Of a stretch of 64,000 nt of DNA, positions 10,769 to 19,705 are shown piece after piece. The position numbers were made by a program, and so were the translations under genes. Source of the stretch: Nocardia wallacei (GTDB lineage Bacteria > Actinomycetota > Actinomycetes > Mycobacteriales > Mycobacteriaceae). The stretch lies in NCBI RefSeq assembly GCF_014466955.1, contig NZ_AP023396.1, forward strand, positions 6,510,001 through 6,574,000, in the 5' to 3' direction. The first letter of the stretch is position 1. Each line of letters opens with the position of its first letter. The notes below the pieces were generated by a model, which was given only the letters and a program-made list of their open reading frames with translations, was not told the origin of the DNA and did not search any database.

Positions 10769-11623
10769 TCAGTCAGCGGCGCTTTCGGGGCGGCGGGGGG
10801 ATGGGGTGTTCGCGGTGGGTAGTGGTCCGAGGCGGCGATGGATCAGGTGTTGTTGCGCGAAGGTCCAGGTGTTGCTGGTGGCGAAGTAGATCAGGATGCC
10901 GACCGGCATCAGGACACCGGCGACGGCGGCGCCCAGGGGGAACACCCAGAGGGTCAGCCGGTTGATCAGACGGGTCTGCGGGGTGGTCTCGGTCTGCCGG
11001 GCGATGGCCGAGCGCGCGGTGAAATGGGTGGCGACACCCGCGATCAGCACCAGCGGAATCACCACGGCGAGAACGGCACTCAGCGATCCGCCCGAGGTGG
11101 CGAGGGTCGCCGACAGCGGCGCGTCCAGCAGCTTCGCCTGCAGGAACGATTGCACCTGCGCGGGTGCGAAGACGTAGTTGGCGGTGGCCGCGTTCTCGGC
11201 GGCGGTCATCGAGGTGGAGTTGCCGAGCAACGGCACCTGCGACACGGGCCCGGTTCGATCGAACGAGCGCAGCACGTGGTACAGCCCGAGGAACAACAGC
11301 AACTGCCCGACCATCGGCAGACAGCCGCGCAGGAGGCTGAAGTTGTGCTCCTGCTGCAGTTTCCGGGTTTCGGCGACGAGTTTCTCGCGGTCGTCGGCGT
11401 ACTTGGCCTGCAATTCGCGCACCTGCGGTTGCAGCACCGCCATGGTCCGGGAGAACCGCACCTGGGCCAGGAACGGACGCACCAGCAGCGCCCGCACGGT
11501 GACGACGAGCAGGACGATCGCCAGCACCCAGGCCAGGCTGCTGCCCGCGCCGAGCACGGCGGCGAAACCGGTGTGCCACAACCACAGCACGGCGGACACG
11601 GGGTAATACACGAAATCGAGCAT
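10769..11623 (-). CDS. YidC/Oxa1 family membrane protein insertase (paralogue)
   Basis: 284 residues from ATG 11623 with GAGGTG upstream. Helps insert and fold membrane proteins in the cytoplasmic membrane. Seen: first helix plus WVLAIVLLVVTVRALLVRPF with the conserved Arg, a basic cytoplasmic loop (RFSRTMAVLQPQVRELQAKY), GCLPMVGQLLLFLGLYHVL, and paired C-terminal helices ending IYFATSNTWTFAQQ. Shorter than the housekeeping Gram-positive YidC and located after an MCE operon rather than next to rpmH-rnpA, so it is likely a second copy. Translation order on this strand: mas, the 98-residue membrane protein, yidC. Confidence 0.9.
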   Translation of the reverse strand: MLDFVYYPVSAVLWLWHTGFAAVLGAGSSLAWVLAIVLLVVTVRALLVRPFLAQVRFSRTMAVLQPQVRELQAKYADDREKLVAETRKLQQEHNFSLLRGCLPMVGQLLLFLGLYHVLRSFDRTGPVSQVPLLGNSTSMTAAENAATANYVFAPAQVQSFLQAKLLDAPLSATLATSGGSLSAVLAVVIPLVLIAGVATHFTARSAIARQTETTPQTRLINRLTLWVFPLGAAVAGVLMPVGILIYFATSNTWTFAQQHLIHRRLGPLPTANTPSPRRPESAAD

Positions 11624-11706
11624 GGGACAGCACCTCACGGTGAGGCGCCCCGCGGCGGGGGCGAGGGACAGGTCAGCGGAGTCGCCGACCGCGTCCTACG
11701 ACGCGG

Positions 11707-12003
11707 TCAGGCTCCGCGACCCGGCGCCCTGGGCCGCGCCCGGCCCGCGGTGTCCGGATTGCTCTGGCGCAGAAACGATCCCCGGCGGCGGCGCTGCGCG
11801 GAGACCGGCGGCCCGGCAGGGGCGATCACCGGGAGCAGGGTGGCCCGCGCGGTGTGCGCGGCCACCACGGCCAGCGCCACCACCGCGGCCGCACCCACGG
11901 CGACAAGGGCGTTCGGCTCCCCGACCGGCATCGCCAAGGCCGCCAGCGCGGACACGACCAGCGCGCACAGCACCAGCGCGGCCGTCCGGATCCGGGAAGT
12001 CAT
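11707..12003 (-). CDS. Small two-helix membrane protein next to yidC (DUF6412-like)
   Basis: 98 residues from ATG 12003. Two hydrophobic segments (TAALVLCALVVSALAALAM and NALVAVGAAAVVALAVVAAH) are followed by an Arg-rich tail with LRQSNPDTAGR. I recall proteins of this shape, annotated DUF6412, lying immediately upstream of short YidC paralogues in actinobacteria; the pairing here fits that memory. It is 83 bases upstream of yidC and 38 bases downstream of the MCE-associated gene. The function is unknown; assistance to the insertase is an inference from position. Confidence 0.6.
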   Translation of the reverse strand: MTSRIRTAALVLCALVVSALAALAMPVGEPNALVAVGAAAVVALAVVAAHTARATLLPVIAPAGPPVSAQRRRRGSFLRQSNPDTAGRARPRAPGRGA

Positions 12004-12041
12004 GCGTACGAGAGTACCGAACGCGTGCCGCCGCACCGCGA

Positions 12042-12650
12042 TTACTGCTTGGGCAGCGCGCCGTTCATGCCGCCCACATCGGTGACCTTCCAGCCGTCGG
12101 CCGGGTCGACGTCGACGGTGTAGGTGACGGTGGTCTGGGCGCCCTCGGGCGTCTGGGCGCTGGTGGAGGTGACGTTCAGGAAGACGTTCACCTGGTAGCG
12201 GCCGTTGTCGGTCGATATCACCTTGGCGGTGATCGGCGTCGCGCTGGAGGTCCACTTCAGCGGGACCAGGATCTCCTGGAGCTTCGGTGCGGTGGCGTCG
12301 AATTTGTTCGCCAGCTGTGGGCTGGTGTTCGCCTTCAGCTTGGCGACCCAGCCGTTCACGTCCTGGAAATCGATATTGGACGCGCCGACCGAATAGTCGG
12401 TGGCGACCTGCTCGGCGTGCCGCTCGTCGGCGGCCCGGGCGTCGCGGTCGTGCAGCGTTCCGCGCGCCGACAGCCACAGCGAGCCGAACACGGCGGCCAG
12501 CGCGATCAGCGCCACGCCCGCGAGGGCGGTCGCCACCGTCGACAACCGGACGGACACCGTGCGGGGCATCGCGCCACCGACAGCGGTAGACCCGGTGGCC
12601 TCCTTCGCGTCGACTGCCCGCTTCGGTTCGGTACCACTGTCGTCCGACAT
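12042..12650 (-). CDS. mas: MCE-associated membrane protein
   Basis: 202 residues from ATG 12650, which has GAGGAG upstream; 10 bases after mceF, last gene of the MCE operon. A cytoplasmic N-terminus rich in charged residues, one membrane helix (about 50-72, VATALAGVALIALAAVFGSL) and an extracytoplasmic NTF2-like domain ending GWKVTDVGGMNG. Mas/Mam proteins stabilise MCE complexes in mycobacteria (for example the OmamA group). Only one such gene is seen here, whereas many mce operons carry two or more. The assignment follows from topology and position. Confidence 0.85.
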   Translation of the reverse strand: MSDDSGTEPKRAVDAKEATGSTAVGGAMPRTVSVRLSTVATALAGVALIALAAVFGSLWLSARGTLHDRDARAADERHAEQVATDYSVGASNIDFQDVNGWVAKLKANTSPQLANKFDATAPKLQEILVPLKWTSSATPITAKVISTDNGRYQVNVFLNVTSTSAQTPEGAQTTVTYTVDVDPADGWKVTDVGGMNGALPKQ

Positions 12651-12660
12651 AGGTTCTCCT

Positions 12661-13617
12661 CTACTTGACATTCACTCGCACGCGCACGGCGCCGTCGCTG
12701 CCGACGTCGTCGAGGGCCTGCGTGATCAGGCTGGAAATATCGATCCGCGGCGCCGCCGAGGTCGCCGCGTCCGCCAGCGGTCGCAGCGCCGGCACCAGGG
12801 ACTTCAGCTCCGGTCCCAGGTCCCGCAGCGCCGTGGTGAGCCGGTCCAGGAACGGGACCAGGCCGCTGCCCTCGGTGTAGGCCGTGGCCGGTCGCGTGTC
12901 GACGAGCCGGCCGACCGCGGCCACCAGGTCGTTCAGGGTCTGCGTGAACCGCACGAAGGCGGGGGCGGCGGCGCTGGTCGCCGGTCCCGCCCAGTCGATG
13001 TCGGCGGCCGCGGCCTGGAAACTGTTGAGCAGGTCGGCGATTCGCGGGCTGCGGCTCATGATCGCCGCGGCGAGCAGATCACCCGAGCGGGCCAGATTCG
13101 GGATCGCGGCATCGGTGCCGTCGAACACCTGGCTCGCGGTGCCGACCAGGGAGCCGACGACCTTCGGATCGAGCTGGTTCATCGTCTTGGTGACCAGCCG
13201 CGCGACCTCCGGAATCGACAGCGGCGTACGGACATTCGCGCTCGCCAGCCGTTGGCCGTCGCGCAGGTACGGCCCGGCGCCGGTGCGCGGCCGGAATTCG
13301 ACGTAGGGCTCGCCCAGCGCGGACAGGTGCTCGATGGTGACGACGCTGTCGGTCGGCACGTGCCGGTCGGCGTCGACGCGCAGCCCTACCTCCACACCGT
13401 CGGCGGTCTTGCCGACCGAGGTGACGCGGCCGACCTCGATGCCGGACAACAGGATCGGCGAATCGACGCCGAGCCCGCCGGAGTCGGCGAGCACCATGGT
13501 CGCGCGGGTGTACTCGGCGAACGGGTCGGCGCGCACCACGCCGAAGGTCAGGTAACTCGTGCCGAGCACGGTGATGGCGGCGATCCCGCCGAGCGAGGCC
13601 AGCGCACCGGCTCTCAT
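12661..13617 (-). CDS. mceF: MCE family protein MceF
   Basis: 318 residues from ATG 13617, overlapping the mceE stop by 4 bases. N-terminal membrane anchor (ASLGGIAAITVLGTSYLTFG) and then the MCE/MlaD domain (about 35-115) with SPILLSGIEVGRVTSV, followed by a helical region to the C-terminus. Sixth subunit of the cell-envelope lipid-binding hexamer or tunnel that delivers lipids or sterols to the YrbE permease. The substrate cannot be read from sequence. Confidence 0.93.
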   Translation of the reverse strand: MRAGALASLGGIAAITVLGTSYLTFGVVRADPFAEYTRATMVLADSGGLGVDSPILLSGIEVGRVTSVGKTADGVEVGLRVDADRHVPTDSVVTIEHLSALGEPYVEFRPRTGAGPYLRDGQRLASANVRTPLSIPEVARLVTKTMNQLDPKVVGSLVGTASQVFDGTDAAIPNLARSGDLLAAAIMSRSPRIADLLNSFQAAAADIDWAGPATSAAAPAFVRFTQTLNDLVAAVGRLVDTRPATAYTEGSGLVPFLDRLTTALRDLGPELKSLVPALRPLADAATSAAPRIDISSLITQALDDVGSDGAVRVRVNVK

Positions 13618-14678
13618 CGCACCGCTCCGATCATCCGCAGGGTGCCGACGATCCGGTCCGCCTGCTCCGCGGCCGGGACATCCCCCGCCGCATCGGTTTT
13701 CACGCCGACGATGTTCACCTTGGGTCCGTGCTCGAGGAACGGGACGACCTTGTCGCGCAGCAGCGACACGAGCGTCTGCAGATTCGACGGCCGACTCGTA
13801 TCCAATGGTCGTGACGAGGCGAGCAGCGGCAGGAACGCCTGCGCCGCACCGTCGGCGCCCCGCAGTACCGGACCGAGCCAGGTCAGTGACGTACCGACCG
13901 GGCCGAGCAGGTCGAAGATCTTCGTCACGCCCACGATGGAGGCGACGATGCCGTTCATCTCCGCCACCGACTTCTCGCTCAGGATGTTGTCCAGCTCCGG
14001 CCGGATGTCGTGCAGCACCTGGGCATTGGTGCCGACGCCGTCGAGCAGGGCATCGACGCTGTCGAGGTGGGCGGCCAGATCGATCACGTCGTCGGCCATG
14101 GTCCTGGAGATCTGCGCGGTCCGCGCGGGGTCGCGCGGCAGGACGCCGTTGATCTGATTGATGGTGTCCTGCAGCTGTGTCACCGCGCCGCCCTGGGTGA
14201 ACGTGGCGATGGCGGCCATGGTGTCCTCCAGCTGGACCGGCGGTTTCGTCTGCGCCAGCGGAATGGTGGCGCCGTCGGACAGCAGGGTGCCGAACCCGTC
14301 CGGCGGGGTGATGAGGGCGACGTGGATATCGCCGAGCACCGTGTTCTGCCGCAGTTCGGCACGGGTGGCGGCGGGCAGCCGCACCGATTCCGAGAGGTCG
14401 GCGTCGACCACCACGTAACCGCCGCGCCCGACCGGCTGCGCCGCGCTCACCACCGACACCCCGGACACCGTGCCCACCTGCGCGCCGTTGGCCATGATCT
14501 TCGCCCGCGCGGGCAGATTCAGCGCATTCGCGAACTCGATCCGCACGTGATAGGTCGGTCCCGACACCGTGGTGCCGGGCACGGGCACCGAGGACGGATC
14601 GAACGCGCACCCCGCGGCGGGCAGTGCCGCGGCGAGTACGACAGCCAGGCCCGCGGCGAGCCGCCCGGCGCGCTTCAT
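13614..14678 (-). CDS. mceE: MCE family lipoprotein MceE
   Basis: 354 residues from ATG 14678. It carries a lipoprotein signal peptide ending LPAAGC, so Cys is about residue 24, the hallmark of the E-position (LprK-type) subunit. The MCE domain follows with ANGAQVGTVSGVSVV, then long helices. Overlaps mceD by 4 bases and mceF by 4 bases, indicating translational coupling. Part of the outer-facing lipid transport assembly; anchored in the cytoplasmic membrane by its acyl group. Confidence 0.95.
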   Translation of the reverse strand: MKRAGRLAAGLAVVLAAALPAAGCAFDPSSVPVPGTTVSGPTYHVRIEFANALNLPARAKIMANGAQVGTVSGVSVVSAAQPVGRGGYVVVDADLSESVRLPAATRAELRQNTVLGDIHVALITPPDGFGTLLSDGATIPLAQTKPPVQLEDTMAAIATFTQGGAVTQLQDTINQINGVLPRDPARTAQISRTMADDVIDLAAHLDSVDALLDGVGTNAQVLHDIRPELDNILSEKSVAEMNGIVASIVGVTKIFDLLGPVGTSLTWLGPVLRGADGAAQAFLPLLASSRPLDTSRPSNLQTLVSLLRDKVVPFLEHGPKVNIVGVKTDAAGDVPAAEQADRIVGTLRMIGAVR

Positions 14679-15760
14679 CGGGCACCTGCCAGTCCGAGCA
14701 CCAGGGTGGCGGCGTCGATCTTCACCATGCCGCCCTCGGCGGTGCACTCGCCGGGTGCGAGGGCGTTCACCGCCGCACACACCTGGTCCGCATTCGCTTG
14801 TGGCACCGCCACTTTGGGTGGCGCGTAGGAGATGCCGTCTCCCGACACCACGCGGAACGCCTGCGTGAGCACGGGGGTCATGCCGATGACCTGGGCCAGC
14901 GAACCCACGTGCGCGCGCAGGAATCTCACCAGGGGCACCGTCGCGTCGAGTGTCTTCATGATCGGATCACCGAAGATCGTGGTGAGGTCGTTGAGCATCG
15001 GCACCACCTGCTGTAGCCCGTCGAACAACTGCGCGCCCGGCCCGATGAGGTCGGTGGTGGCGTGGTCCAGGACCGGCGCCAGCCGGGTGAGCATGGATTT
15101 CAAGTCACCCCAGTGCTTTTCGACCTGTTTGGACACCGAGGCGAAGGCGTCGAAGATGCCGACCAGATGCGCGATGTCGGCGTCGGGCGTCGCCAGGGCC
15201 GCGCTCAGCTGCCGCACGATGGCATTGATCTGCGGGCCCGTGCCGACGGTCGCCGAATCCAGCGCGGACAGCCCGCGGGCCAGCGCGTCGGGCGAATTCG
15301 GGTCCGGGCCCTGGATTTCCGCGGACAGCCGCGCGAGCGCGTCGAGCGTCTCGCTGATGCTCTTGGGCGTGAGCGTCTTGGTGAGGCACCGGCCGGGAGT
15401 CCAGCGCGCGGTGTCCTTACCGCTGGACACCACGGCGAGCTGCCGCGCGGCGACGATGCTGTCGGACAGTGTGGTGGCGCCGGCGTCGGCGTACACGGGC
15501 TTGTCGGCCTCGACGTCGAACTCGACCCGCACCGAATCGCCCTGCGGCGCGATCGAAGTGACCGTGCCGACCGGAATCCCCCGCATGGTGACCTGGTTCC
15601 CGGTGTACAGCCCGACACTGTCCGGCATGATCGCGCAGTAACTCGCGGTCGGCTTCGCCGGATCGAACGCGACGAAGTAGCCCGCGACCGTGAGCGCGAC
15701 CAGCACCGCGGCGCCGCCGATCGACATCAGCCAACGCGAGCCCAGTACCCGATGCAGCAT
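14675..15760 (-). CDS. mceD: MCE family protein MceD
   Basis: 361 residues from ATG 15760, overlapping the mceC stop by one base (TGATG). Anchor helix at about 10-30, MCE domain with NQVTMRGIPVGTVTSI, then a helical region to a C-terminus with two cysteines (VCAAVNALAPGEC). The longer reading from 15790 overlaps mceC and was rejected. Fourth member of the MCE set; function as for its partners. Confidence 0.93.
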   Translation of the reverse strand: MLHRVLGSRWLMSIGGAAVLVALTVAGYFVAFDPAKPTASYCAIMPDSVGLYTGNQVTMRGIPVGTVTSIAPQGDSVRVEFDVEADKPVYADAGATTLSDSIVAARQLAVVSSGKDTARWTPGRCLTKTLTPKSISETLDALARLSAEIQGPDPNSPDALARGLSALDSATVGTGPQINAIVRQLSAALATPDADIAHLVGIFDAFASVSKQVEKHWGDLKSMLTRLAPVLDHATTDLIGPGAQLFDGLQQVVPMLNDLTTIFGDPIMKTLDATVPLVRFLRAHVGSLAQVIGMTPVLTQAFRVVSGDGISYAPPKVAVPQANADQVCAAVNALAPGECTAEGGMVKIDAATLVLGLAGAR

Positions 15761-16827
15761 CAGCAGTCCTTTCCCGGCACCGGCACACACACCCGCGCCG
15801 CGGGCGGCTGCACGGCGGCCAGCGGGTCCACGCCGGGCGGCACGGTGATGGTGGAATCGGATCGGTCGATCGTCGCGCCGCCGCCGGTCAGCTCGGCCAG
15901 CTTCTGTTCCAGGCCCCGCACCGCCGCGAGCACCGGTTCGAGCCGCGCGCCCAGGTTCTCCAATTGCGGGACGGCGTCGAACAACTGCCGCAGCTTCGGC
16001 TTCAGCGCCGAATCCCAGGTCGGCGCCAGCCCGGCCACCCGATCGACGACCACCCGCAGCAGCCGCACTCCTTCGCGCAGCTCGGCCTGCTTGTCGAGGA
16101 CGAGGGTCTCCATCAGGTTCACGTTGTCCATCAACCGGCCCAGATCGGTCTTGGCGCCGTCGTACATGGTCACGTACTCGTCGGCGACGGCGACCGCGTC
16201 GGAGACCTGGGTGCGCTGCCGATCTAGGGCGTCGATGTAGGTGCCCAGGGTGTCCAGCGTGGTGCGCAGCGAATCCGGCGCCTGCTCGATCGAGGTGTCC
16301 AGCGCGGCGAGGTTGCGCCGCAGCGTATCTCCGTCGATCTGCCGCAGGGGCTGCGCGGCGTCCTGGAAGGTCTGCACCAGGCTGTAGGGCAGGCGGACCC
16401 GCTCGGCCGGAATCGCCTTGTCGCCCAGCGGTTCCCGGCCGGAGGGGAACAGTGCGACGTAGTTGCCGCCGACGATGGTCAGCATGCGCACGTCCAGCGC
16501 GGACTCGCTGCCGACGAACACCTCCGAGTCGACGGTGAACCGCATCAGTACCCGATCCGGTTTCAGTTCCAGTGATTTCACCTTGCCCACCGGGACACCG
16601 GCCACCCGGATGTCGTCACCCGCTTTCACCGACTGCGCCTCGGACAGTTCGGCGGTGTAGGTGTTCTTGCCGAGCGGCGCCACGTACAGCACGCCCGCCG
16701 CGAGCGCGAGCGCGGCCACCAGCACCACACCGATGATCCCGTAACGGATTTCGCGGCGATTCTTGGTCGCCTCGTCGGCAACCGCGCGGTCCCGGGGCAG
16801 CAACCGGTCCAGTCTCAGCCGTTGCAT
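15760..16827 (-). CDS. mceC: MCE family protein MceC
   Basis: 355 residues from ATG 16827, overlapping mceB by 13 bases. Cytoplasmic basic N-terminus, anchor helix YGIIGVVLVAALALAAGVLY, MCE domain with GDDIRVAGVPVGKVKSL, and a long helical part. The C-terminus ends VCVPVPGKDC, with paired cysteines that could form a disulphide outside the membrane. Third member of the MCE set. Confidence 0.93.
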   Translation of the reverse strand: MQRLRLDRLLPRDRAVADEATKNRREIRYGIIGVVLVAALALAAGVLYVAPLGKNTYTAELSEAQSVKAGDDIRVAGVPVGKVKSLELKPDRVLMRFTVDSEVFVGSESALDVRMLTIVGGNYVALFPSGREPLGDKAIPAERVRLPYSLVQTFQDAAQPLRQIDGDTLRRNLAALDTSIEQAPDSLRTTLDTLGTYIDALDRQRTQVSDAVAVADEYVTMYDGAKTDLGRLMDNVNLMETLVLDKQAELREGVRLLRVVVDRVAGLAPTWDSALKPKLRQLFDAVPQLENLGARLEPVLAAVRGLEQKLAELTGGGATIDRSDSTITVPPGVDPLAAVQPPAARVCVPVPGKDC

Positions 16828-17813
16828 ATCGCCACCTGCTGTCCCGCGATCAGCACCCCGAACACCTGCGGCACGTCGGCGCTTCCCTTGGAACACTGCG
16901 GTTTCCAGCCCGCCACGGACTTCGGGGTGGCGGCGTCGAGCCCGGCCAGCAGACCCGGCAACCGGTCGAGCACCTCCAGCGCCTGCTGCGGATCGGGGAA
17001 CAGGTTGCGCAGCAAGGCGTTCACGTCGTCACCGGTCTGCAGGCCCAGGGCGTCGAACAGGTGGTCCAGTGGTCCGAGCACCGACGGCGCGGCCATCGCG
17101 AACTGCGCCAGCCCGCCGATATTGGTCTGCAACGCCTGGAAGATGTCGGTGAGCCGGGCCAGCAGCGGCACCAGGTGGTGCACGCGGCCGCCGACCTTCT
17201 CCGACAGGTCGGACATGTTGTGGATGAGCGTGCCGATCACCTGCTGCCGGTTGTCGACGTAGGCGGCCAGCTCGCCGATCGCGTCCAGCGCCGGTCCGAC
17301 CCCGCCGCCGTCGCCCTCGATGAGCGCGACCATGCTCGCGCTGAACTGGTTGATCGCCTCGGGAGAGATGGTGGCCAGCACCGGTTTCAGGCCGTTGAAC
17401 ATGCTGGTGACGTCGAAGGAGGGCACGGTGCGCTCGGTGCCGATCGTCGCACCGGCCGGGATGCGCGCACCCGGCTGCGGCTGCTGCTGCAGGTCGATAT
17501 AGCGCTGCCCGGTGAGGTTCTGGTACCGGATGGCGAGCCGGGAGTTGTCGTAGACGGGCGCATCGGTCTTCAGCGACAGGTGGACTCGCGCCTGCGCGCC
17601 GTCGAGCGACACGCCCTCCACCTTGCCGACCTGCACCCCGAACAAGCGCACGTCGTCGCCGACCTTGAGCCCGTTGGCGTCGGTGAACAGGGCGTCGTGC
17701 GACTCGGTGTCCCCGGCCACCGGTCGCTTGATGGCCGTGAACACCAGGGCGAGGACGACAACCATCACCCCGGCGAACAGCACCAGCCGCCACGCCGCGG
17801 CTCCGACCTTCAT
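16815..17813 (-). CDS. mceB: MCE family protein MceB
   Basis: 332 residues from ATG 17813, overlapping the mceA stop by 4 bases. Anchor helix LVLFAGVMVVVLALVFTAI, MCE domain with GDDVRLFGVQVGKVEGV and NLTGQRYIDL, then helices. The C-terminal GWKPQCSKG and VAICNG segments hold two cysteines, as in other MceB proteins. Part of the same lipid-import assembly. Confidence 0.93.
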   Translation of the reverse strand: MKVGAAAWRLVLFAGVMVVVLALVFTAIKRPVAGDTESHDALFTDANGLKVGDDVRLFGVQVGKVEGVSLDGAQARVHLSLKTDAPVYDNSRLAIRYQNLTGQRYIDLQQQPQPGARIPAGATIGTERTVPSFDVTSMFNGLKPVLATISPEAINQFSASMVALIEGDGGGVGPALDAIGELAAYVDNRQQVIGTLIHNMSDLSEKVGGRVHHLVPLLARLTDIFQALQTNIGGLAQFAMAAPSVLGPLDHLFDALGLQTGDDVNALLRNLFPDPQQALEVLDRLPGLLAGLDAATPKSVAGWKPQCSKGSADVPQVFGVLIAGQQVAICNG

Positions 17814-18835
17814 CGCGCACCTCCCAGCAGCGGCGCCAGCACCGGCACGCCGCGCACGTCGATCTCGGTATCGAGGACGGGTCCGTCCGGGGTGTCGGGC
17901 ATGGCCGCGCGTAGCCGCCGCATCAGCTCGGCCAGTTCGGCTCCCGACTCCCGCGGCCGCGGCACCATCTGCCCGAGCAGGACGAGGACCGGCGCCAGCG
18001 TGTCGGTGGTGCCGGACAATCCGGCACCCGCCGTCCCGCCGAGATCGGCCAGACCGGGCAGCAACCGATCGGTGAGGACCCGCACCCCGATGTCGTAGGA
18101 CTGCCGGTTCGCTTGCAGCCGCGGCAGATCGCGGATCAGGTCGAGGACCTCGATGGTGGCTCCGGCGAACTCGCCGCCGCCGTCGAAGGCGGGACCGAGG
18201 CGGCCCACCAGCTCCGAGGCCGGCATCTTCTGGTTGTCGGTGATGGTCTGGGCGACGGTGATCATCGCCTGCGCCAGCGGGGTGAATGCCTCGACATCGG
18301 TGGAGAGCTGCGCGATGACGGTGGCCATCTGCGGTGTCAGCACCGCGTCGCCGGTCTGCGACAGGCTGCGCAGCAGACTGCCCATGGTGGCGTCGAAGAT
18401 CGCGGCGGAACGCTTTCCGGTCAGGTCGATGGTGCCGTTGTCGCGCAGCGGTGCGCCACCCGGCCCGCGCCGCAGCTCGATCTCGCTGATCCCGAACAGG
18501 TTCGCGGGCGCGTAGTCGAGCTGGAGACTGTCGTCGATGCCGAACAGCTGGGAACGGTCCAGCCGCAACGAGATCCGCTGCGTGCCGCGCTCGTCGGGCA
18601 CGATCTCGGTGACCTTGCCGACCTGCACTCCGTCCACCCGCACCGGGGTGCCGGCCAGCACGCCGTCGCCGATCTGCTCGGTATGCAGGGCGATGTGCAG
18701 CCCGTCGTCGCCACGCAGTCCGCGATACAGCGATGCCGCGACCACCACGGCCGCGATCACGCCGAGCGCGACCGCGCCGATCAGCAGCGACCTCGTCTTG
18801 TCCACGGCGACGCCGGGCATTCCGTATTTCGGCAT
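17810..18835 (-). CDS. mceA: MCE family protein MceA
   Basis: 341 residues from ATG 18835, 3 bases after yrbEB. Anchor helix LLIGAVALGVIAAVVVAASL, MCE domain with GTPVRVDGVQVGKVTEI and NLFGISEIEL, then the helical region. First of six consecutive MCE subunits. The A-F order and the overlaps are those of the mycobacterial mce1-mce4 operons; which of these this operon resembles most would need alignment. Confidence 0.94.
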   Translation of the reverse strand: MPKYGMPGVAVDKTRSLLIGAVALGVIAAVVVAASLYRGLRGDDGLHIALHTEQIGDGVLAGTPVRVDGVQVGKVTEIVPDERGTQRISLRLDRSQLFGIDDSLQLDYAPANLFGISEIELRRGPGGAPLRDNGTIDLTGKRSAAIFDATMGSLLRSLSQTGDAVLTPQMATVIAQLSTDVEAFTPLAQAMITVAQTITDNQKMPASELVGRLGPAFDGGGEFAGATIEVLDLIRDLPRLQANRQSYDIGVRVLTDRLLPGLADLGGTAGAGLSGTTDTLAPVLVLLGQMVPRPRESGAELAELMRRLRAAMPDTPDGPVLDTEIDVRGVPVLAPLLGGAR

Positions 18836-18838
18836 CCG

Positions 18839-19705
18839 CTATCCCGTGAAGCTGATCGTCGCGTTGAAACCCCACAGCGCGAGGGTGAGAACCATGTCGA
18901 TGGCGACGATCGCCACCGAGGAGGCCCGCACCGCGCGACCGGACGCGATACCCACGCCCTCGGGCCCGCCGGTGGCGAAGAACCCGTAATAACTGTGGAT
19001 GAGGATTACCACTGTCGCGAACACGGCCACCTTGAGCACCGCGGCGATCACGTCGAAGCCGGAGACGAACTGGAAGAAGTAGTGGTCGTACACGCCCGCG
19101 GACTGGCCGTGCACCAGCGTGATCAGGCCGCGGCAGGCCAGATACGACAGGATCAGCCCGATGAGGAACGTCGGCACGATCGAGATCGCGCCCGCGATGA
19201 CGCGAGTGGTCACCACGAACGGCACCGACCGCAGCCCGAGCGCCTCGATGGCATCGATCTCCTCGGAGATGCGCATGGACCCGATCTCGGCGGTCATGCG
19301 GCAGCCGGCCTGCGCGGCGAAACCGATCGCGGCCACGATGGGGGCCAGCTCACGAGTGGTGGCGTAGGCCGAGACGATGCCGGTGACCGGCCCCATGCCC
19401 AGCATGTTCAGGATCGTGAAGGACTCCACGGCGACCGAGGCGCCCATCACCAGGCCGAGCACGATCATCATCGGCACGGTGCCGCCGCCGACGATCACCG
19501 AACCGCGACCCCACGTCATATCGGAGATGAGCCGCAGGGCTTCCTCGCGATAACGCTTGAGGGTCAAGGGAATCGACGACAGCACCTGCCAGACGAAGGC
19601 CAGCGCGAAGCCGACTCCCTCGACGCGCGCCAGCACCAGTCCGCGCCGCCGGTAGAAGCGCGCGAACCAGCCCAGTCCCTTCGGGAAGTAGGTGGAGACG
19701 GCCAT
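18839..19705 (-). CDS. yrbEB: YrbE family permease B
   Basis: 288 residues from ATG 19705, overlapping the stop of yrbEA by one base. MlaE/YrbE permease with about five or six membrane helices; seen are GLVMGASVAVESF, the conserved EIGSMRISEEIDAIEALGL loop (contact for the MceG/Mkl ATPase) and a last hydrophobic block ending WGFNATISFTG. With YrbEA it forms the ABC-type core that moves lipids across the cytoplasmic membrane. The ATPase is not encoded in this window and is expected elsewhere. Confidence 0.95.
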   Translation of the reverse strand: MAVSTYFPKGLGWFARFYRRRGLVLARVEGVGFALAFVWQVLSSIPLTLKRYREEALRLISDMTWGRGSVIVGGGTVPMMIVLGLVMGASVAVESFTILNMLGMGPVTGIVSAYATTRELAPIVAAIGFAAQAGCRMTAEIGSMRISEEIDAIEALGLRSVPFVVTTRVIAGAISIVPTFLIGLILSYLACRGLITLVHGQSAGVYDHYFFQFVSGFDVIAAVLKVAVFATVVILIHSYYGFFATGGPEGVGIASGRAVRASSVAIVAIDMVLTLALWGFNATISFTG